In this document: piece after piece, positions 56,598-64,000 of the stretch
Position numbering within the stretch: the first letter of the stretch is position 1
How the letters are laid out: the number at the start of each line of letters is the position of its first letter
From: Aalborgiella sp963841045
Lineage (GTDB): Bacteria > Pseudomonadota > Gammaproteobacteria > Burkholderiales > Burkholderiaceae_C
Assembly (NCBI GenBank): GCA_963841045.1
Contig: CAWJBD010000003.1
Coordinates: 186,001-250,000, forward strand
Direction of reading: 5' to 3'
Length of the DNA: 64,000 nt
Position numbers and translations under genes: made by a program
Notes under the pieces: model-generated
The model's input: the letters and a program-made list of their open reading frames with translations, nothing else
Database searches by the model: none
What the model was told of the DNA's origin: nothing

Positions 56598-57137
56598 ATG
56601 AATCAATCAGTTCCCCCAAAAGCAGCTGTTTCTAACCACCTGACCCATTTTGATGCCCAAGGGCAAGCACATATGGTTGACGTAGCCGCCAAGGCTGCAA
56701 CACACCGCATCGCTGTGGCACAAGGCCGCATCGAAATGCTGCCTTCCACCTACGCTTTGATTGAAGCAGGCAATGCCAAAAAAGGCGACGTTCTTGGCAT
56801 CGCGCGCATTGCTGGCATACAAGGTGCAAAAAAAACCAGCGATCTCATTCCTTTATGTCATCCCTTAGCCATCACTCGAATTGCTATTGATTTTATAGCG
56901 CCTCAGGCAATAAATACGCCGGCTACAGGCCAAAATGACACTAAGAATATTGTTTGCACAGCCACCGTAGAAACCGTTGGCCCCACTGGTGTGGAAATGG
57001 AAGCGCTGACTGCTGTGCAAGTGGCATTGCTCACCATTTACGATATGTGCAAAGCAGTGGACCGGGGCATGACCATCAGCGATGTGCGGGTCATTGAAAA
57101 ACACGGTGGCAAATCAGGTAGCTTTACAAACCCGTAA
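56598..57137 (+). CDS. moaC: MoaC (cyclic pyranopterin monophosphate synthase) with an in-frame repeat insertion
   Basis: Second step in molybdenum cofactor synthesis. THFDAQGQAHMVDVAAKAATHRIAVA, AKKTSDLIPLCHPLAITR, and VGPTGVEMEALTAVQVALLTIYDMCKAVDR, with the ISDVRVIEKHGGKSG end. Length 179, about 20 above the usual 160. The extra part, IAPQAINTPATGQNDTKN, is read from repeat copy 10 (56881-56938) and lies between the CHPL motif and the TGVEMEAL block, in a strand-loop-strand region. The frame is intact. Confidence 0.95.
   Translation: MNQSVPPKAAVSNHLTHFDAQGQAHMVDVAAKAATHRIAVAQGRIEMLPSTYALIEAGNAKKGDVLGIARIAGIQGAKKTSDLIPLCHPLAITRIAIDFIAPQAINTPATGQNDTKNIVCTATVETVGPTGVEMEALTAVQVALLTIYDMCKAVDRGMTISDVRVIEKHGGKSGSFTNP
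56881..56938 (+). repeat. Interspersed repeat, copy 10 (inside moaC, sense)
   Basis: TTGCTATTGATTTTATAGCG arm, CCTCAGGCAATAAATACGCC, GGCTACAGGCCAAAATG. CAG at the diagnostic position. Encodes AIDFIAPQAINTPATGQN. Confidence 0.93.
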
Positions 57138-57180
57138 AATTCAATTTGAAACACGATTCAAAATCTAAGGAGATACCAAA

Positions 57181-57573
57181 ATGACAATTGCCAAATGGTG
57201 CATCTTAGCCGCATGTTTGCTACCCGTATTAACCGTTGGCATGGCCAAAGCCAGTCTGCTGAAACCGCGACGCGAAGGTGGTTTTGACAACCATCACCCC
57301 CGCGATTGGGAAAGCAAACTCACCGGTTGGCAAGCCCGCGCCAAAGCCGCGCAAGACAATGGATTTGAAGCCTTGCCATTGTTCATAGCAGGTGTCATCT
57401 TCGCCCAAATGGCCAATGCCGATCAAACACGCATTGACCAACTGGCCATGGCCTTCATTGTGATTCGCATCGCCTATGTGGCAGCCTACCTCAAAGACTG
57501 GGCAAGTTTGCGCAGCGTCATTTGGTTTGCTGGTTTTGCAGTGAGTGTGGCTTTGCTGTTTATGGCAAAGTAA
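57181..57573 (+). CDS. MAPEG family membrane protein
   Basis: A 130-residue four-helix protein of the membrane-associated eicosanoid/glutathione metabolism family. Visible: NHHPRDWESKLTGWQARAKAAQDNGFEALPLFIAGVIFA and RIAYVAAYLKDWASLRSVIW. AAQDNGFEALPLF is the family signature. The ATG at 57181 has AAGGAGA upstream. Role in bacteria unknown. Converges on uvrA. Confidence 0.92.
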   Translation: MTIAKWCILAACLLPVLTVGMAKASLLKPRREGGFDNHHPRDWESKLTGWQARAKAAQDNGFEALPLFIAGVIFAQMANADQTRIDQLAMAFIVIRIAYVAAYLKDWASLRSVIWFAGFAVSVALLFMAK

Positions 57574-57588
57574 CAATCGATGATAGTT

Positions 57589-60500
57589 TTACCTCGCCAA
57601 AACCGCCTTCAAAGCCAACCCCGTGTGGGTCTTCAGCTTGACCACGCCTTCGGGGGTCGTCGCCGCCACCACCTGACCGCCGGCTTTGCCACCGTCAGGG
57701 CCTAGGTCAATCACCCAATCGGCTTCAGCGATGACATCCAAATCGTGCTCGATCACCACCACGCTGTGACCACCGTTGACCAAGCGGTGCAGCACGTGGA
57801 TGAGTTTTTCAACGTCGGCCATGTGCAAGCCCACCGTCGGTTCGTCCAGCACATAGAGGGTGTGCGGCGGTTTTTGGCCGCGCTTGGTGATGTCATCTTT
57901 GACTTTGCTTAGCTCAGTCACCAGCTTGATGCGCTGCGCCTCGCCACCGCTGAGCGTGGGTGAAGGTTGGCCCAGCGTTAAATAACCCAGCCCCACGTCT
58001 TTGAGCAGTTGCAGCGGGTGGCTGATGTTGGGCATGGTGGCAAAGAAGTCTACCGCCTCGTCCACTTCCATTTGCAGCACATCACCAATGCTTTTGCCAC
58101 GCCAAGTGACAGCCAATGTTTCAGGGTTAAAGCGGGCACCGTGGCAGACTTCGCATGGCACTTTCACGTCGGGCAAAAAGCTCATGGCGATGGTGCGTAT
58201 GCCTTGGCCATCACAGCCTGAGCATCTGCCATCGCCCGCATTGAAGCTAAAACGCCCAGCAGCGTAACCACGCGCCTTGGCTTCTAGCGTTTCGGCAAAC
58301 AGTTTGCGTATGGTGTCCCAAAAGCCGATATAGGTGGCGGGGCAACTGCGTGGGGTTTTACCGATCGGGGTTTGGTCGACTTCTAAAACTCTGTCTACCG
58401 TTTCATAGCCCGACACATCCGCACATCCGACCCAAACCGGATGATTGCCTGCAGCAGCGGCATCACGCCCTGCTTTGGTGGCTTTTTGAGCGACGGCGGC
58501 GTGGACGTTGGTCAGCATCACCTCGCGTGCCAGAGTCGATTTACCAGAACCAGACACACCGGTGATGGCGACTAAACGTTGCAGTGGAATCTGCACATTG
58601 ACGTTTTGCAGGTTATGCATGTTCGCACCTTGCACATCAATCCATTGTTGTTCTGCAGTTTGTGCAACGATGCGGCGTTGTTGCATTGGGTGCTTGATGG
58701 CGTGCATCAGGTAACGGCCGGTTTGCGAGTCAGCCGCTTGCATCACATCGTCCACCGTGCCCTCTGCCACCAATCGGCCACCGCGTTTGCCGGCACTGGG
58801 GCCGATATCGATGATGTGGGACGCAGCGCGTATGGTGTCCACATCATGTTCCACCACCACGAGTGTGTTGCCTTTGTCGCCCAGCTTGTGCAGGGCGCGC
58901 AGCAGTATTTGATTGTCGCGGGCGTGCAGGCCGATGGTCGGCTCGTCCAACACGTAGCAGACACCTTGCAGGTTACTGCCAAGCTGTGCGGCCAAGCGAA
59001 TCCGTTGCGCTTCACCTCCGCTGAGTGTGGGTGCGCCACGGTCTAATGTGAGGTAGCCGAGGCCGACTTCTTCCAGAAACGCAAGGCGGCCTTTGATTTC
59101 AGGAATCAAATCACGCGCAATGTCCATCTCGCGCTGACTCAGGCGTTTGGCTACTTGCAATTGGGTGACCCATTGATGGATGTCGGTCACGCTGAGCGCA
59201 GCGATGTCGGTGATGCTGGCACCATCTGTGTCTACATTATTCTCAGAATAAGCGCCAAACTTCACCGCACGCGCCATCAAATTCAATCGCGTGCCATTGC
59301 AACTGGCACAAGCATGGGTTGTGACATCCTCAACATCTGGCTCCGCAAATGTTTGTTCGCGGCCACCATTGTCTTCCTTGACAGAATCGTCAAACACCTT
59401 GCGCTGGTCTTTGGTGAGTTGCACGCCCGTGCCGACACAATCTGGGCACCAGCCATGCTTGCTGTTGTAGCTGAACAATCGTGGATCGAGTTCGGCGTAA
59501 CTGGTGTTGCAAACTGGGCAAGCACGCTTGGTAGAGAACACACTCAGTTTGCCAATTTTTGAAGTCTCAGTACCATCTTCCATGGCTTCTCGCAGACCAG
59601 CCAAATTGCTGAGCACATAAACCACACCTTTGCCGTGTTCCAACGCCACAGTCAACGCCAATCTCAAAGCGGGCTCATTGTCTGCAGTGATGTCCAAGCT
59701 TGCCACAGGCAATTCGATGTTGTGCTCCTTGAAACGGTCAATGCGCGGGAAACCAGTGGTCGGCAGAAAGTTGCCATCTACCCGCAAGTGGGTATAGCCG
59801 CGTGGACGCGCCCAGTCGGCCAGCTCGGTATAGACACCTTTGCGGTTGATAACCAGTGGTGCCAGCAAGCCAATGTGCTGTCCTTTGAAGTTTTTCAGCA
59901 ACTGTGAAACGATACTATCTGGCGTTTGCGGTTGAACAGCAGCCCCATCGTGGATGCAGTGCTGGATACCCAGCTTGACGTAGAGCAGGCGCAAGAAATG
60001 CCAAACTTCTGTGGTGGTCCCCACAGTGGATTTGCGGCCACCACGGCTCAATCGCTGTTCAATCGCCACCGTCGGTGGTATGCCATAAACCGCATCCACC
60101 TCAGGCCGTCCGGCTGGTTGCACGATGCTGCGTGCGTAGGCGTTCAGACTCTCTAAGTACCGCCGTTGTCCTTCATTGAACAAAATATCGAATGCCAGCG
60201 TCGATTTCCCAGAACCGCTAACCCCTGTCACTACTGTGAATTTACCGTGTGGAATGTTGACGCTGAGCGATTTCAAATTGTGTTCTTTGGCATTGACGAT
60301 TTGAATGTGCGTGTTTTCGCTATGGACAGGTGGTGTCAAAACCAATGCAGGCATTATCCAGCCGCCCTTTTCAGCAACCACGTGCCTTCCCAAACCTAAC
60401 GCGTTGTCGTACTCACACAAAGCTTTTCCGGTATGTGAATGTGGGTGGCGGCGTAAATCATCCGGTGTGCCGACAGCAACAATTTCTCCACCGGCATCCC

Positions 60501-63372
60501 CTCCCTCGGGTCCAAGGTCAATCAGCCAATCGCTGGAACGGATGACATCCAAATTATGCTCAATGACAATGAGTGAATGACCGTTGTCTTGCAACTTACG
60601 CAAGGCACGCATGAGTTTGGCAATGTCGTCGAAATGCAAGCCCGTCGTGGGCTCGTCAAATAAAAACAATGTCCCTTTTTTTGCAATCGGCTGTCGGCTT
60701 GAACTGCCACTTTTAGCGGCTTCAGCCAAAAAGCCAGCCAATTTGAGGCGCTGCGATTCACCACCCGATAGGGTTGGCACGGGCTGCCCCAATTTCACGT
60801 ATTCCAAGCCAACATCAACAATTGGCTGCAAAGCGCGAATGACATCACGATCAGCAGCAAACAACTTTACCGCTTCACTGACTGTCAAATTCAGAATATC
60901 GGCCACATTGAGATACTTGCCCTGGCGCTCGATTTGCACTTCCAGAATTTCTGGACGGTATCGCAACCCATTGCAGTCCTGGCAGCGCAAATACACATCG
61001 CTCAAAAACTGCATCTCAATGTGTTCAAAACCTGAACCGCCGCACAAAGCACAGCGGCCATCACCACTGTTGAAACTGAATTTTGATGTCGTATAGCCGC
61101 GCTGCTTGGCCAACGGCGCTTGCGCAAAAATTTCGCGCACGGCATCCCACGCGCCCACATAGCTGGCAGGGTTGGAACGAGCCGTTTTGCCAATGGGAGA
61201 TTGGTCGACAAACACAACATCACTCAAATGGTCTGCACCCAACAGTCGATCATGTGCACCTGGAGTGTCCGTCGTTTTGCCAAAGTATCGAAGCAATGCG
61301 GGAGCCAAAATATCTTGTATCAGACTTGATTTACCAGATCCGCTGACACCGGTGACGGTGACCATTCGTTGCAATGGAAAATCAACTGTGACGTTTTTAA
61401 GGTTGTGTTCACAAGCACCTTCCAATATCAAACGCGGCGTATTGTCACTGACCAAACGCTGAAATCCCATGCCAATTTGCTTGCGTCCACCTAAATATGC
61501 GCCCGTCAGGGTATCAGCATGGCGTAACTGATCGGGCGTACCATCGAATACGATTTGCCCGCCATGCTCTCCGGGTCCAGGCCCCATGTCCAGCATGCGA
61601 TCGGCAGCCAGCATCACTGCGGGGTCGTGCTCCACCACGACCAGTGTGTTTCCTGCATCACGAAGACGCAGCATTGCTTCTGTGATGCGACCCATGTCAC
61701 GCGGATGCAAACCAATGCTGGGTTCATCGAGAACAAACAAGGTGTTCACCAACGATGTGCCCAAGGCCGTGGTGAGATTGATGCGCTGCACTTCTCCACC
61801 ACTTAATGTGCGGCTTTGGCGATCTAAGCTGAGGTAGCCAATACCCACATCGCACAGATACTTCAGTCGGGTATTGATTTCTTCATGCAACATCGCCAAA
61901 GCTTGTTGCTCACCGGAAGTCGCACTGCGAGATGTATCTGTGCCAACCACTTTTTCAACAACTTGACGACTAAAAAACAGCCGTAACTTGTCAATCGACA
62001 ACAACATCAGATCATGCAGACACAATCCTGGCAGGGCTTCCAGTTGATCGCGTGACCACTTGGTACCTTTAGGCAAAAACCGCTTGTCTTGCGGCAGCAC
62101 GGCATCGGCATCTTCTTTGCTGCCCACACGCCAAATCAAACTATCGGTTTTCAAACGCGCGCCATCACAAGTTTCACAAGTCGTGTAACTGCGGTATTTG
62201 GACAGCAGCACGCGGATGTGCATCTTGTACGATTTGGTCTCTAAATATTCGAAGAAGCGTTTAACGCCATACCAATGTTGGTTCCACTTTCCATTCCAGT
62301 TCGGCGATCCATTGATGACCCAGTGTTTTTGTTCTTCACTTAATTTAGAGTAAGGCGTGTCGCGTGGAATGCCCGCCGCCTCGGCATGGCGCATCAGGTC
62401 GTCTTGACACTCTTTCCATGCTGGCGTTTGCATAGGTTTGATAGCACCTGCTCGCAGCGTGAGTTTGTCATTTGGAATAACCAGGCCATAGTCCACACCA
62501 ATGACACGACCAAATCCTTTGCATTTTTCACATGCACCTACTGGTGAATTGAATGAAAATGCCGATGGAATAGGGTCGGCGTAGCGTTGGTCGCTCTCAG
62601 GGCAGTGCAAACCGGTGGAAAACTTCCACATGATTCCTTCATCACCCGCATAGACATTGACACGGCCTCCGCTACGTTTGAGCGCAACTTCGATGGCTTC
62701 AATCACACGCGATTTGTCTACAGCACCAATACGGAAGCGATCTGACACTACATCCAGCAATTTGCGAGGCCCCGTGACAGTTGCAACTTCGCGTTCGGCT
62801 TGTACTTTTGTAAAACCGCTGGCAGACAACCACTGCATCACTTCTTCAGCAGTGGTCTGCGCAGGCAGCTCAACGGGAAAAGTCACTGTAAGCCTTGGGT
62901 CTTCTCCGATTGATATAGCTCGCTCTTGCATTTGTGCATATATCGATTCGGAAGAATCGTGACGAACGAGCAGTGCTGTGTCGCGGTCATAAAGCTGTGC
63001 AGCACGCGCAAAATACAGTTTCAGATGGTCGTTTAACTCGGTCATCGTACCCACGGTCGAGCGAGAGCTGCGCACAGGGTTGGTCTGATCGATTGCGATA
63101 GCAGGTGGAACACCATCAACACGGTCAACCGCTGGTTTGTCCATGCGGTCCAAAAATTGCCGCGCATAAGCAGAAAAGGTTTCGACGTACCTGCGCTGTC
63201 CTTCAGCGAACAAGGTATCAAACACCAAACTCGACTTACCCGAACCGCTGGGGCCGGTAACAACCGTCAATTCGCCAATGCGGACATCAAGGTCAATATT
63301 CTTAAGATTGTGCTGGCGAGCACCACGGATTCGAATGGTATTTCCTGTATCCTGTCGATTGCTATTGCTCAT
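57589..63372 (-). CDS. uvrA: Double-length UvrA (excinuclease subunit A, two fused UvrA-like halves)
   Basis: ATPase that recognises DNA damage in nucleotide excision repair. It is 1927 residues, twice the usual 940, and contains four ABC modules: Walker A GPSGSGKSS near residue 40 and GVSGSGKS near 676, 1051 and 1606, and signatures LSGGEVQRI, LSGGESQRL, LSGGEAQRIRL and LSGGEAQRIKL. Zinc motifs include CEKCKGFG, CETCDGAR, CALCGGSG and CQDCNG in the first half, CNTS and CASCNGTR, then CSGCDGQG, CEVCHGAR in the second. The halves join near residue 1000. The frame is unbroken over 5.8 kb, despite frequent indels elsewhere. Long UvrA forms are known from Burkholderiales; whether a normal-length UvrA also exists cannot be seen. 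Confidence 0.95.
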   Translation of the reverse strand: MSNSNRQDTGNTIRIRGARQHNLKNIDLDVRIGELTVVTGPSGSGKSSLVFDTLFAEGQRRYVETFSAYARQFLDRMDKPAVDRVDGVPPAIAIDQTNPVRSSRSTVGTMTELNDHLKLYFARAAQLYDRDTALLVRHDSSESIYAQMQERAISIGEDPRLTVTFPVELPAQTTAEEVMQWLSASGFTKVQAEREVATVTGPRKLLDVVSDRFRIGAVDKSRVIEAIEVALKRSGGRVNVYAGDEGIMWKFSTGLHCPESDQRYADPIPSAFSFNSPVGACEKCKGFGRVIGVDYGLVIPNDKLTLRAGAIKPMQTPAWKECQDDLMRHAEAAGIPRDTPYSKLSEEQKHWVINGSPNWNGKWNQHWYGVKRFFEYLETKSYKMHIRVLLSKYRSYTTCETCDGARLKTDSLIWRVGSKEDADAVLPQDKRFLPKGTKWSRDQLEALPGLCLHDLMLLSIDKLRLFFSRQVVEKVVGTDTSRSATSGEQQALAMLHEEINTRLKYLCDVGIGYLSLDRQSRTLSGGEVQRINLTTALGTSLVNTLFVLDEPSIGLHPRDMGRITEAMLRLRDAGNTLVVVEHDPAVMLAADRMLDMGPGPGEHGGQIVFDGTPDQLRHADTLTGAYLGGRKQIGMGFQRLVSDNTPRLILEGACEHNLKNVTVDFPLQRMVTVTGVSGSGKSSLIQDILAPALLRYFGKTTDTPGAHDRLLGADHLSDVVFVDQSPIGKTARSNPASYVGAWDAVREIFAQAPLAKQRGYTTSKFSFNSGDGRCALCGGSGFEHIEMQFLSDVYLRCQDCNGLRYRPEILEVQIERQGKYLNVADILNLTVSEAVKLFAADRDVIRALQPIVDVGLEYVKLGQPVPTLSGGESQRLKLAGFLAEAAKSGSSSRQPIAKKGTLFLFDEPTTGLHFDDIAKLMRALRKLQDNGHSLIVIEHNLDVIRSSDWLIDLGPEGGDAGGEIVAVGTPDDLRRHPHSHTGKALCEYDNALGLGRHVVAEKGGWIMPALVLTPPVHSENTHIQIVNAKEHNLKSLSVNIPHGKFTVVTGVSGSGKSTLAFDILFNEGQRRYLESLNAYARSIVQPAGRPEVDAVYGIPPTVAIEQRLSRGGRKSTVGTTTEVWHFLRLLYVKLGIQHCIHDGAAVQPQTPDSIVSQLLKNFKGQHIGLLAPLVINRKGVYTELADWARPRGYTHLRVDGNFLPTTGFPRIDRFKEHNIELPVASLDITADNEPALRLALTVALEHGKGVVYVLSNLAGLREAMEDGTETSKIGKLSVFSTKRACPVCNTSYAELDPRLFSYNSKHGWCPDCVGTGVQLTKDQRKVFDDSVKEDNGGREQTFAEPDVEDVTTHACASCNGTRLNLMARAVKFGAYSENNVDTDGASITDIAALSVTDIHQWVTQLQVAKRLSQREMDIARDLIPEIKGRLAFLEEVGLGYLTLDRGAPTLSGGEAQRIRLAAQLGSNLQGVCYVLDEPTIGLHARDNQILLRALHKLGDKGNTLVVVEHDVDTIRAASHIIDIGPSAGKRGGRLVAEGTVDDVMQAADSQTGRYLMHAIKHPMQQRRIVAQTAEQQWIDVQGANMHNLQNVNVQIPLQRLVAITGVSGSGKSTLAREVMLTNVHAAVAQKATKAGRDAAAAGNHPVWVGCADVSGYETVDRVLEVDQTPIGKTPRSCPATYIGFWDTIRKLFAETLEAKARGYAAGRFSFNAGDGRCSGCDGQGIRTIAMSFLPDVKVPCEVCHGARFNPETLAVTWRGKSIGDVLQMEVDEAVDFFATMPNISHPLQLLKDVGLGYLTLGQPSPTLSGGEAQRIKLVTELSKVKDDITKRGQKPPHTLYVLDEPTVGLHMADVEKLIHVLHRLVNGGHSVVVIEHDLDVIAEADWVIDLGPDGGKAGGQVVAATTPEGVVKLKTHTGLALKAVLAR

Positions 63373-63567
63373 ATTTGCACTTTAGTAGTAAATAATCTAT
63401 CATGACAGTGGGAAATGAATGAATTGTTAATGACTTTGGTTATTTGCCCAAATTCTTTAGCAAATAACCTACAAATTGCTACGATTTGTATTCACTTTAA
63501 ATCGATGAACCCTTTACCAATTTATAGTTGAAACGTTTGCGAAATTTTAAAAAAGCGTGACAAGTAA

Positions 63568-64000
63568 ATGACTCAAAGTAGTTTACAGACGATTTTCAAA
63601 AAAACTGAAAAAGGCATGCTTGCATTGAAAGTGCGAGATCATGCACTCTCGTTTAAGCTGCGCAGTTTGTTGATCATGGTCGATGGCATTAAAACGGTCG
63701 AACAGCTTGGTCAGGTCACCACTTCAGGCGCAGATGTCCAAGAGCATATTGATTTACTGCATGAACAGGAATTTGTACAAGTCATATCCTCACCTGTAGC
63801 TCCCGCTGCTCCTGTGAATACTGTACAACCTAGCGCAAACGTCTGCCACAGTTGCTACTGCACAAACGGCAGCCATGCCGTCGTTGCAAAACGCAATCAA
63901 ACAATCGACGAAAAGCTTGATAGATTTATTAGGTCCAAATTCTGACAGTTTGTGTATGCAACTTGAAAAATGCAAAACTATTGATCAATACAACGAAAGA
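63568..64000 (+). CDS. Conserved protein of unknown function, cut by the right edge, one frameshift
   Basis: N-terminus MTQSSLQTIFKKTEKGMLALKVRDHALSFKLRSLLIMVDG, then TVEQLGQV, and LLHEQEFVQVIS; this pattern is a conserved betaproteobacterial family I know only as hypothetical. The continuous frame ends at 63945, but a shift near 63838 gives SATVATAQTAAMPSLQNAI, LLGPNSDSLCMQLEKCKTI and stays open to the edge. The family usually has about 190 residues, so the true end lies just outside. A gap of about 195 bases to uvrA holds the divergent promoters. Confidence 0.75.

Noticed and set aside
19337..57596. Shared ATGATAGTTTTACC at 19337 and 57583.
   Set aside because: Fourteen bases near two gene ends, with no further similarity around them; probably chance.
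57589..63372. Long plus-strand open frames opposite uvrA and other genes.
   Set aside because: They are shadows of the coding strand, lack ribosome sites and show no family pattern.
1..64000. CRISPR arrays, prophage, insertion sequences or integrons.
   Set aside because: I looked for regularly spaced direct repeats, transposase and integrase motifs and found none. The interspersed repeats are irregularly placed and on both strands.

Overview
The window looks like a piece of chromosome from a betaproteobacterium of the order Burkholderiales, probably near Comamonadaceae. This rests on gene content and order: yajC-secD-secF, dnaX-ybaB-recR, a rubrerythrin / Fe-S protein / DUF3501 group, a cbb3 oxidase cluster beside hemN and fnr, and a double-length UvrA. 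Base composition is moderate by eye. I see no transposase, integrase, phage module or CRISPR array. The assignment is inference from protein families, without database support.

Layout. 0-5 kb: a partial AzlC permease, fmt and def on the minus strand, then a LysM protein and dprA on the plus strand. 5-10 kb: Sec accessory genes and glmU. 10-19 kb: two zinc peptidases, an SPFH/NfeD pair, a PLP-dependent basic amino acid decarboxylase, and a rubrerythrin / Fe-S / DUF3501 group. 19-22 kb: recR, ybaB, dnaX. 22-27 kb: a five-gene branched-chain amino acid (Liv-type) ABC importer followed by the SRP RNA gene ffs. 27-32 kb: a glutathione transferase, two secreted CAP-domain proteins, and a phosphotransferase / acyl-CoA dehydrogenase pair. 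32-43 kb: a low-oxygen respiration region (TauE-like protein, hemN, fnr, the full ccoNOQP-GH set and the assembly genes ccoS and ccoI) with two FNR-type operators. 43-54 kb: nitroreductase, arfB, a GDSL lipoprotein, RNA modification genes (RluA type, trmB, gluQ), tRNA-Ser, an orphan response regulator, trpS, and an M50 / YciO / DMT / PHP run. 54-64 kb: small membrane protein, M48 protease, moaC, MAPEG protein, uvrA, and a conserved protein cut by the right edge.

The main unusual feature is a family of about 60-70 bp interspersed repeats. Ten copies are recognisable. Five lie between genes. Five lie inside conserved housekeeping genes (fmt, glmU, dnaX, trmB, moaC) and are read as extra amino acids. 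The three copies read in the sense direction (glmU, trmB, moaC) all carry CAG where every intergenic copy carries an in-frame TAG, and they give near-identical peptides around QAINTxATGQ. This resembles the logic of the Rickettsia palindromic elements that insert within genes.

A second general feature is the number of single-base frameshifts (more than 20) in genes whose translations are otherwise well conserved, densest in ccoN. I read most of these as sequence or assembly errors rather than true pseudogenes and annotate each such gene over its full span.
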